Part shown: positions 1 through 4,854 of the stretch, piece after piece
How positions within the stretch are numbered: position 1 is the stretch's first letter
How the letters are laid out: each line of letters begins with the position of its first letter
Assembly: GCA_002782905.1 (NCBI GenBank)
Contig: PFJA01000300.1
Location: 1-5,657, forward strand
Reading direction: 5' to 3'
Origin: Lysobacterales bacterium CG_4_10_14_3_um_filter_64_11
Lineage (GTDB): Bacteria > Pseudomonadota > Gammaproteobacteria > Xanthomonadales > Xanthomonadaceae
Length of the DNA stretch: 5,657 bases
Made by a program: the position numbers and the translations under genes
The notes under the pieces: generated by a model
What the model was told of the DNA's origin: nothing
The model's input: only the letters and a program-made list of their open reading frames with translations
Database searches by the model: none

Positions 1-111
1 GTTGTGGCCGCAGCGCGGCTGCGCGCCGAGGTGGAGCTCTACACGGCCGTGGATCGATCATGTACACCCCACCGCTACTGTGGTGCGGGTAGTCTATGCC
101 TGTCCGCCTAG
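1..111 (+). other. Possible 3' end of an unidentified coding region (weak)
   Basis: Reading from base 1 in frame 1, the frame stays open to a TAG at 109-111, giving 36 codons. The first 17 or so codons are mostly G/C at the third position and read like an Ala/Arg/Glu-rich helix (AARLRAEVELYTAV). After about base 55 the codon bias fades and the peptide becomes Cys-rich and unconvincing. It could be the tail of a gene that begins left of the window, possibly degraded near its end, or chance. I do not recognise the protein. Other frames across the same bases are also open over part of this stretch, so support is thin. Confidence 0.2.
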
Positions 112-161
112 TCGCAATTGTGCGCAGCGTGGCAATTGGCCGATGCGTCAATCATGGAGCG
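112..161. other. Intergenic stretch with paired CAATTG sites
   Basis: This is the region just past the hydrolase stop codon. It holds two copies of GCAATTG (114-120 and 132-138), 18 bases apart. Their CAATTG cores are self-complementary, so they could pair across a 12-base loop as a 6-bp stem. The stem is AT-rich, short and lacks a T tract, so I do not call it a terminator. Nothing else is evident. Confidence 0.3.
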
Positions 162-1079
162 TCACCATGGCCACGCCGCAATCGCTTTGGCCACCGCTTC
201 GGGGCGCTCCATCAGTGGCATGTGGCCGCAGCCTTCCAGCACCACGCTGCGGCTGTCGGCCAAGCCGGCACGGAACGCGCGCATCGCACTGACATCGATC
301 ACCCGATCCTGCCGACACCACAACAGCAGCACCGGCATCGGGATATCCGCGAGCCGCGCCGCGAGCGCGTAGCGTTGCGCGGGTGCGCTGATCGTTGCCA
401 GCACTGCGCGCTCGAAATCGGCATTGGCGGCGCGTTGCCGCGCCAGCGCCAGATCCACCGGCCAGGGTAAAAACGGCGGGGTGCTGAACACCAGCGCCAT
501 TTGCCGGTGCAGCGCGCTGCGGTCATGCACGGCAAACGGGTTTTCGCCGGCCGCCACCGCGCGGCTGAATGGGTTGTCGGCAAACGGCACCCCGGCCGCC
601 GCCATCAGCACCAGGCGCTGCACCTGTTCGGGGTGGTCGGCGGCAAGCAGGCCGCTGATGTGGCCGCCCATCGAATGCCCGACCACGATCACCGGCTCAT
701 CGCCCACGGCGGCGATGAACGCGTGCAAGCGTGCGGCTTGCGCGCTGACGCCGTATTCGGCACCGGGCACGCGTTCGGAGGCGTTCCAGCCCGGCAGGTC
801 GGGTGCGATTACATGGAACTGTCCGGACAACTGCGCCATCAGCGGCAGCCAGTGCTCCTTGCTGCCGGTGAAGCCATGCACCAGCAGCACGGTCGGCCCG
901 CTACCCGCCTCCAGATACTGCCAGCGGTGTTCGGCGGCGGTCAGCGACTTGACCTCGGCGCCAGCCAGCCAGCGCAGGCGCGCATATTCGGCGCTCAGCA
1001 ACCATTGTGGCCGCCACGCCAGCACGGCGAGCACGGCCACCAGAAGCAACGCGACGATTGCAACGCGGGGGTGTCGCAC
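162..1079 (-). CDS. Membrane-anchored alpha/beta hydrolase (esterase/lipase-like)
   Basis: This 305-residue protein belongs to the alpha/beta hydrolase fold family. An N-terminal hydrophobic stretch (about residues 6-22) followed by Arg-Pro looks like an uncleaved membrane anchor, with the enzyme domain probably facing the periplasm. The catalytic set is complete: the HGF oxyanion motif at 68-70, the nucleophile elbow GHSMGG at 134-139 with Ser136, Asp258 in the LLLWCRQD strand, and His286 in GCGH. A lid-like insertion lies between about 165 and 235. The anchor plus this motif pattern resembles ABHD6/Moraxella Lip1-type lipases, but the substrate cannot be read from sequence; an esterase, monoacylglycerol lipase or other hydrolase is equally possible. 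The start is a GTG that lies 3 nt after the stop of the upstream aminopeptidase gene. No good Shine-Dalgarno is visible, which suits translational coupling to that gene. Confidence 0.9.
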   Translation of the reverse strand: MRHPRVAIVALLLVAVLAVLAWRPQWLLSAEYARLRWLAGAEVKSLTAAEHRWQYLEAGSGPTVLLVHGFTGSKEHWLPLMAQLSGQFHVIAPDLPGWNASERVPGAEYGVSAQAARLHAFIAAVGDEPVIVVGHSMGGHISGLLAADHPEQVQRLVLMAAAGVPFADNPFSRAVAAGENPFAVHDRSALHRQMALVFSTPPFLPWPVDLALARQRAANADFERAVLATISAPAQRYALAARLADIPMPVLLLWCRQDRVIDVSAMRAFRAGLADSRSVVLEGCGHMPLMERPEAVAKAIAAWPW

Positions 1080-1082
1080 CGG

Positions 1083-2927
1083 CTACTTGCCCGGCTTGCC
1101 CAGCACGGCTTCGACCGAACCAACGGTGATCGGGTGATAACCGGCGCGGGCGGTGGCGAACACCCGCTGCGCAAACGCCTTGCCGTCCTTGCTCGCGGCC
1201 AGCGCTTCATAGGTGGGCATGATCAGCTTGCGCCGGCCGATACGCTTGAGAAACGAGGCCATTGCCGGCCGTGCTTCGAAATAGCCGCTGCGCTCGGCCA
1301 ACGGATACCAGCGTTGGGCGATTTCACCGTTGGCGCTGCCAGTGAACCCGAACGCGTCGTCAAGCTCAAGCAGGCGCTTGGCCGGCAGCTTTTTCGGCAG
1401 TTTTTCGATGAAATGCACCCATTCCTGAGTGCTCCACTTGGCGGTATCGATCTCGTTGGCCGCGATGCGGCGCTTGAGCCAGCGCGCAACGGCGCTGTCC
1501 ACCGCAGCGAAGCGCGCACTGTGTGCCGCGCTCGCAAACTTGGGGATACCCGGCTGGGTGAGCCACGCGTCGATTTCAGCGGCGCTTGCCACATCCGGCG
1601 CGGCGGCCAGCAGGTGCGTGTTCAGATAGGCGCGGAAGTCGTCGCTACTGATGCTCTGGAACGCGAAGTGATCAAAGTAGCCGCGCAAGAAACCGTCGAA
1701 GCGCTCGCGCCCGAAGCGCTGTTCCAGAAATGACAAAAACCACGCGCCCTTGACGTAGGGCACATCGGTCAGTGCCTCGTCGGGGTCGCGTCCGGCGAGC
1801 GGCGCCAGCGCCAGCAATTGGTCGCCCTTGGCCAGCGTTGCCAGATCCTGCTGCAGGCCGTACTGGCTGATCACGTTTTCCATCTGCGCCTGTTCGACAC
1901 CGAACACGGCCTCGACCAGCCGGTTTTCAACGTAGCTGGTGAAGCCCTCGTTGAGCCACATGTCCTTCCAACTGGCGTTGGTGACCAGATTGCCCGACCA
2001 GCTATGCGCCAGCTCATGCGCTACCAAGCTGACCAGCGAGCGGTCGCCGACGATCACGGTGGGGGTGGCAAAGGTGAGGCGTGGATTCTCCATGCCACCG
2101 AACGGGAAGCTCGGCGGCAGCACCAGCAGGTCGTAGCGGCCCCAGCGATACGGGCCATACAGCGATTCGGCGGTCTGGATCATCGTTTCGGTATCGACGA
2201 ACTCGCTGGCAGCAGCGGCCAGCATCGACGGTTCGGCCCACACCCCGGCGCGTTCGGACAGCGGTGCAAAGCGCAGATCGCCTACCGCCAGCGCCAGCAG
2301 ATACGACGGGATCGCTTGCGGCATGCGGAATACATAGTCGCCATCGCGTGCCGCAGCGGGGTCGTTATCGGCACTCATCAGCGCGATCAGGCTGGCCGGC
2401 GTACGCACATGCGCGCTGTAGGTGAAGCGCACCGAGGGCGTATCTTGCAACGGCACCCAACTGCGCGCATGGATCGCTTGCGACTGGCTGAACAGGAACG
2501 GATGCTTGCCGCCGGCGGTCATCGCCGGATCCAGCCATTGCAGGCCCGACGCCTGCGGCGAGGTGCGGTAGCGGATGCGCACCACTTCGTAAGGCCTGCG
2601 CATCGCGATGCTCAGCTTGCTGCCGAAGATCGGATCGTTGGCCGCCAGCTCGAACTTCAGCCGCCGCCACACACCGTCGCCGGACTTGCCCAGCACTTTT
2701 TCGATGCGCAGTGCGCGGGTATCGAGCACCAGCACGCGATGCGCCGGGTCGAGCCAGCTCAGGCGCAAATCGGCACGCCCGGCAAGTTCCTTTTTGTCGA
2801 AATCCACGCGCAGATCAAGGCCGAGATCGGCAATCCGCACCTTGTCCGGCTCGGCGTACGAGCTGGGATCGTTCGCGTGCGCGAACAGTGGCGACAGCAG
2901 CAACAGCAGCGACAGGGCGATACGCAT
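1083..2927 (-). CDS. Exported M1-family zinc aminopeptidase, leukotriene-A4-hydrolase type
   Basis: A 614-residue gluzincin metallopeptidase that should remove N-terminal residues from peptides in the periplasm or outside the cell. Residues 1-18 form a signal peptide with a Leu-rich core ending in an AHA cleavage site. An N-terminal beta domain follows, with FSQSQAIH (146-153) and QDTPSVR (161-167). The catalytic domain has GGMEN (277-281, the M1 exopeptidase motif) and HELAH (304-308), with the third zinc ligand Glu327 in NEGFTSY 18 residues after the second His. The proton donor Tyr391 lies in VPYVKG. After PGIP (459-462) comes a helical C-terminal domain like that of LTA4 hydrolase; Arg565 and Lys567 match its substrate-carboxylate-binding pair. 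Length agrees with that family. I chose the ATG at 2927 because GGAG sits 7 nt upstream; an in-frame TTG at 2942 would add only five residues. It lies downstream of ubiE and directly before the hydrolase gene. Confidence 0.95.
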   Translation of the reverse strand: MRIALSLLLLLSPLFAHANDPSSYAEPDKVRIADLGLDLRVDFDKKELAGRADLRLSWLDPAHRVLVLDTRALRIEKVLGKSGDGVWRRLKFELAANDPIFGSKLSIAMRRPYEVVRIRYRTSPQASGLQWLDPAMTAGGKHPFLFSQSQAIHARSWVPLQDTPSVRFTYSAHVRTPASLIALMSADNDPAAARDGDYVFRMPQAIPSYLLALAVGDLRFAPLSERAGVWAEPSMLAAAASEFVDTETMIQTAESLYGPYRWGRYDLLVLPPSFPFGGMENPRLTFATPTVIVGDRSLVSLVAHELAHSWSGNLVTNASWKDMWLNEGFTSYVENRLVEAVFGVEQAQMENVISQYGLQQDLATLAKGDQLLALAPLAGRDPDEALTDVPYVKGAWFLSFLEQRFGRERFDGFLRGYFDHFAFQSISSDDFRAYLNTHLLAAAPDVASAAEIDAWLTQPGIPKFASAAHSARFAAVDSAVARWLKRRIAANEIDTAKWSTQEWVHFIEKLPKKLPAKRLLELDDAFGFTGSANGEIAQRWYPLAERSGYFEARPAMASFLKRIGRRKLIMPTYEALAASKDGKAFAQRVFATARAGYHPITVGSVEAVLGKPGK

Positions 2928-2934
2928 GGGGCGA

Positions 2935-2938
2935 CTCC
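2935..2938 (-). promoter_or_regulatory. Shine-Dalgarno site deciding the aminopeptidase start
   Basis: On the minus strand this reads GGAG, placed 7 nt before the ATG at 2927-2925. It lies inside the five-codon extension that would be translated from the TTG at 2942, so it favours the ATG as the true start and gives a signal peptide with a standard short, positively charged N-region. Confidence 0.75.
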
Positions 2939-2965
2939 GCAAGGTGACCGGACAAGTTTAACGGA

Positions 2966-2992
2966 CATGGTGACTGACCACCTGACACCATG
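2966..2992. repeat. Inverted repeat with TGAC repeats between ubiE and the aminopeptidase gene
   Basis: CATGGTG (2966-2972) and CACCATG (2986-2992) form a perfect 7-bp inverted repeat around a 13-base centre. The same stretch holds four TGAC tetramers starting at 2971, 2975, 2983 and 2991. There is no T tract, so it would be a poor intrinsic terminator. It lies in the 74-nt gap after the ubiE stop and could be an RNA processing stem, a protein-binding site or chance. Confidence 0.35.
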
Positions 2993-3001
2993 ACGTTCCC
3001 T

Positions 3002-3763
3002 TCAGACCCGATATCCACTGTGGATGGCAACAATGCCAGCGGACAGGTTGCGGTAGTCGCAGCGCGCGAAGCCGGCCGCCTGCATCATCGCCTTGAGTTC
3101 GTCCTGCGGCGGGTGCTTGCGGATCGACTCGGCCAGATATTGGTAGCTGTCGGCGTCGCCGGCAAACAGCCGGCCCAGGCGCGGCAGCACCTTGAATGAA
3201 TGAAAATCGTAGATCGGCCGGAACCAGGCGGCCTGCACCTTGGAAAACTCCAGCACCAGTGCCCGCCCGCCGACCTTCAGCACGCGCTGCATTTCGTTCA
3301 GCGCGGCCTGCTTGTCGGTGACGTTGCGCAGACCAAAAGCAATAGTGACCAGATCAAAACTGCTATCCGGGAATGGTAGCGCTTCGGCGTTGAGCTGCAC
3401 GTAGTCCAGGCCGCGCACCAGGCCGCGGTCGGTGAGTCGATCGCGCCCGACGCGCAACATCTCGCCGTTGATGTCGCCCAATACCACCGAACCGGCTTCG
3501 CCAACCCGCTCATGCAGCAAGGCGGCGATGTCACCGGTGCCGCCGGCCAGATCGAGTGCCCGATCGCCACGGCGCACGCCCGAGGTGCCGACGAAATAGC
3601 GCTTCCACAGGCGGTGGATGCCCAGGCTCATCAGGTCGTTCATCAGGTCGTAGCTGCCGGCGACCGACGAGAATACCTGGCCGACCAGTTTTTTCTTGTC
3701 TCCAACCGGCACATCGCGGAAGCCGAAGTGGGTGGTTTCGGGGGTACGTTCGGGCTCGTTCAT
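3002..3763 (-). CDS. ubiE: Ubiquinone/menaquinone biosynthesis C-methyltransferase UbiE
   Basis: A 253-residue class I SAM-dependent methyltransferase that adds the ring C-methyl group to 2-polyprenyl-6-methoxy-1,4-benzoquinol in ubiquinone synthesis and to demethylmenaquinol in menaquinone synthesis. Both UbiE family signatures are present: YDLMNDLMSLGIHRLWKR at 38-55, and RVLKVGG at 160-166. The SAM-binding loop DLAGGTGD is at 71-78, the acidic end of the next strand is GDIN at 97-100, and NAEALPFPD at 125-133 and FGLRNVTDK at 143-151 are family blocks. The protein begins with the usual ETTHFGF-like segment (residues 9-15) and ends in HSGYRV, so it is full length. The ATG at 3763 fits the E. 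coli and Xanthomonas N-termini. No Shine-Dalgarno lies within 10 nt; GGAG is 16 nt away. It is the first gene of the left minus-strand block and diverges from the acetyltransferase gene. Confidence 0.97.
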   Translation of the reverse strand: MNEPERTPETTHFGFRDVPVGDKKKLVGQVFSSVAGSYDLMNDLMSLGIHRLWKRYFVGTSGVRRGDRALDLAGGTGDIAALLHERVGEAGSVVLGDINGEMLRVGRDRLTDRGLVRGLDYVQLNAEALPFPDSSFDLVTIAFGLRNVTDKQAALNEMQRVLKVGGRALVLEFSKVQAAWFRPIYDFHSFKVLPRLGRLFAGDADSYQYLAESIRKHPPQDELKAMMQAAGFARCDYRNLSAGIVAIHSGYRV

Positions 3764-3770
3764 GGCGGCG

Positions 3771-3779
3771 ATTATCGCA
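3771..3779 (-). promoter_or_regulatory. Candidate extended -10 promoter of ubiE
   Basis: On the minus strand this reads TGCGATAAT, matching the extended -10 consensus TGnTATAAT except for one base. No -35-like hexamer is seen at 16-18 bp upstream, which extended -10 promoters can tolerate. With usual spacing, transcription would begin at about 3764, one base before the ubiE ATG, implying a leaderless or nearly leaderless mRNA. Confidence 0.45.
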
Positions 3780-3800
3780 CTCCACAACGCTGCGTGGCGG

Positions 3801-3806
3801 CATAAT
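3801..3806 (+). promoter_or_regulatory. Candidate -10 element of the acetyltransferase gene
   Basis: CATAAT differs from TATAAT at one base. It would place the transcript start near 3813, giving a leader of about 28 nt before the ATG at 3841. No recognisable -35 box is present at standard spacing. It also overlaps an in-frame ATG at 3805, which would then lie upstream of the transcript and so not be used. Confidence 0.35.
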
Positions 3807-3840
3807 GCGCGCCAATCCCTTGTGCCACACAGGCTCGCCC

Positions 3841-4365
3841 ATGGCCGACATCGCTGTGCTCGACACGCCGCGCCTGCGCCTGCGCCCGATCGTGCCGGGC
3901 GATGCCGCATTCTTGCTGGGCTTGCTCAACGAGCCGGCGTTTCTGCGTCAGATCGGCGATCGCGGCGTACGCAATCACGCCGACGCCGAGCGTTACATCG
4001 CCGATGGCCCGGCCGCGAGCTACCAGCGCTTCGGGTTCGGCCTGCTGCTGATCGAGCGCAAGGCCGATGGCGCGGCGATCGGCATCGCCGGACTGCTCAA
4101 GCGCGCGCATCTGGACGATGTCGATCTGGGTTATGCCCTCACCGCCAGCGCCTGTGGCCAGGGCTATGCCGGCGAAGCCGCACGCGCGCTGCTGGAGCAA
4201 GCGCGCGAGGTGCACGGTCTTGCCCGCCTGATTGCCATCGTAATGCCGGACAACAGCGCCTCGCTGCGACTGTTGCAGCGGCTGGGCTTTGCGTACGAGC
4301 GCACGCTTCCGGCCCAGCAGGCGCAGCCAACGCTGCATCTTTATGGAATTGCCTTGCCGGCATGA
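3841..4365 (+). CDS. GNAT family N-acetyltransferase (RimJ/RimL-type)
   Basis: A 174-residue cytoplasmic acetyltransferase of the Acetyltransf_3 type, which moves an acetyl group from acetyl-CoA to an amine such as a protein N-terminus, polyamine or small molecule. The N-terminus has the usual LDTPRLRLRP opening (residues 7-16). The acetyl-CoA pyrophosphate loop is CGQGYAGEA at 105-113, followed by its helix. The C-terminal motif NSASLRLLQRLGF at 138-150 is the typical NxxSxxLxxxLGF signature. The substrate cannot be told from sequence. The ATG at 3841 is chosen because the family core starts just after it and a CAGG lies 7 nt upstream; an in-frame ATG at 3805 would add 12 residues without family support. 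It stands alone on the + strand, divergent from ubiE and convergent with the cytochrome gene. Confidence 0.9.
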   Translation: MADIAVLDTPRLRLRPIVPGDAAFLLGLLNEPAFLRQIGDRGVRNHADAERYIADGPAASYQRFGFGLLLIERKADGAAIGIAGLLKRAHLDDVDLGYALTASACGQGYAGEAARALLEQAREVHGLARLIAIVMPDNSASLRLLQRLGFAYERTLPAQQAQPTLHLYGIALPA

Positions 4366-4392
4366 CGGTGTGCGGCGATCGGCCGCACACCG
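4366..4392. terminator. Strong hairpin after the acetyltransferase gene
   Basis: An 11-bp perfect inverted repeat (4366-4376 with 4382-4392, arms CGGTGTGCGGC and GCCGCACACCG) closes on a 5-base loop. It starts directly after the TGA of the acetyltransferase. No T tract follows on either strand, so it is not a textbook intrinsic terminator, but its place between convergent genes suggests transcript ending or 3'-end protection, perhaps for both directions. Confidence 0.6.
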
Positions 4393-4405
4393 GAGAATGT
4401 GCAGC

Positions 4406-4425
4406 CGCTGCTGGCGCGAGCAGCG
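4406..4425. terminator. Second hairpin, after the cytochrome gene stop
   Basis: CGCTGCT (4406-4412) and AGCAGCG (4419-4425) form a 7-bp perfect stem with a 6-base loop. It lies 3 nt past the cytochrome c stop codon, read on the minus strand. There is no T tract. It may be a transcript 3'-end structure for the minus-strand redox operon, working with the larger hairpin at 4366-4392. Confidence 0.4.
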
Positions 4426-4428
4426 CAG

Positions 4429-4839
4429 TTAGCGCGGTGAAGTCGGCTCCCGAACGCCCTGCAGATAGGCAATCAGGGCCGTCATGTCGAGTTCCGGGAT
4501 CTGTGCGTAACCGGCCTTTGCACTGCGCACGCGGCTGGACAGGTTGGCGTTGATGGCGGCATCAGCGATGATCCACTGGCGCAGCGCCTGTTTATCGTGG
4601 CGACTGGCGGCGTCATCCAGCGGCAGGCGCGGATTGCCCGCACCGGCAAGCGAATGACAGCGCGCGCAGCCCTGTTCGGCATACACCTGCGCGCCGCGGG
4701 CGCGTTGATCGGTCGTTGCCGCTGGCGCGGCGGCCGGCAACGAGGTGCGGCGGTTGTGCCAGCCGGCCAGTGTCGCTGCCAACGCCAGCAACAGCACGCC
4801 GGTCAGCAGCGCCACCAGTCGAGCCCAGCGTTCACGCAT
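4429..4839 (-). CDS. Small membrane-anchored c-type cytochrome
   Basis: A 136-residue mono-haem cytochrome c. Residues about 8-26 are a hydrophobic segment after Arg-rich residues; no clear cleavage site follows, so it probably anchors the domain to the inner membrane with the haem in the periplasm. An Ala/Pro-rich linker (about 33-42) leads to the haem site CARCH at 58-62 (Cys58, Cys61, proximal His62), set in the usual GAQVYAEQGC helix. GNPRLPLD (68-75) and the C-terminal helix LDMTALIAYLQ (117-127) complete the fold. The normal distal Met is not in its expected loop; the region reads YAQIPELD (111-118), and the only Met after the initiator is Met119, at the start of the last helix. The gene starts 15 nt after the ferric-reductase-like gene, with GAGAA 7 nt before the ATG, so the two are likely one operon and redox partners. 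Confidence 0.9.
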   Translation of the reverse strand: MRERWARLVALLTGVLLLALAATLAGWHNRRTSLPAAAPAATTDQRARGAQVYAEQGCARCHSLAGAGNPRLPLDDAASRHDKQALRQWIIADAAINANLSSRVRSAKAGYAQIPELDMTALIAYLQGVREPTSPR

Positions 4840-4854
4840 GGCGGGATTCTCGAT

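Noticed and set aside
501..1733. 410-codon open frame on the + strand
   Set aside because: It lies antisense across the hydrolase and aminopeptidase genes. Its His/Arg/Gly/Gln-rich translation has no recognisable motif, as expected for the complement of GC-rich coding sequence.
2896..2912. CAG/CAA-rich low-complexity stretch
   Set aside because: It simply encodes the poly-Leu core of the aminopeptidase signal peptide on the minus strand; not an independent repeat element.
2928..2942. Five-codon N-terminal extension of the aminopeptidase from a TTG at 2942
   Set aside because: The ATG at 2927 has GGAG at 7 nt and gives a normal signal peptide. The extension covers that ribosome binding site.
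1818..2993. 391-codon open frame on the + strand
   Set aside because: It is antisense to the aminopeptidase gene, whose zinc site and signal peptide are unambiguous. The translation is rich in Arg, Gln and His with no domain signature.
3556..3840. Upstream extension of the acetyltransferase on the + strand
   Set aside because: It runs antisense through the ubiE N-terminus. The GNAT fold starts right after the ATG at 3841, which has a ribosome binding site.
3764..3910. 49-codon upstream extension of ubiE
   Set aside because: It would overlap the start of the divergent acetyltransferase gene, its translation is low-complexity Arg/Ala/Cys, and known UbiE proteins start near the ATG at 3763.
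3772..4338. 188-codon open frame on the minus strand
   Set aside because: It is antisense to the acetyltransferase gene, which carries both GNAT motifs. The frame has no motif of its own.
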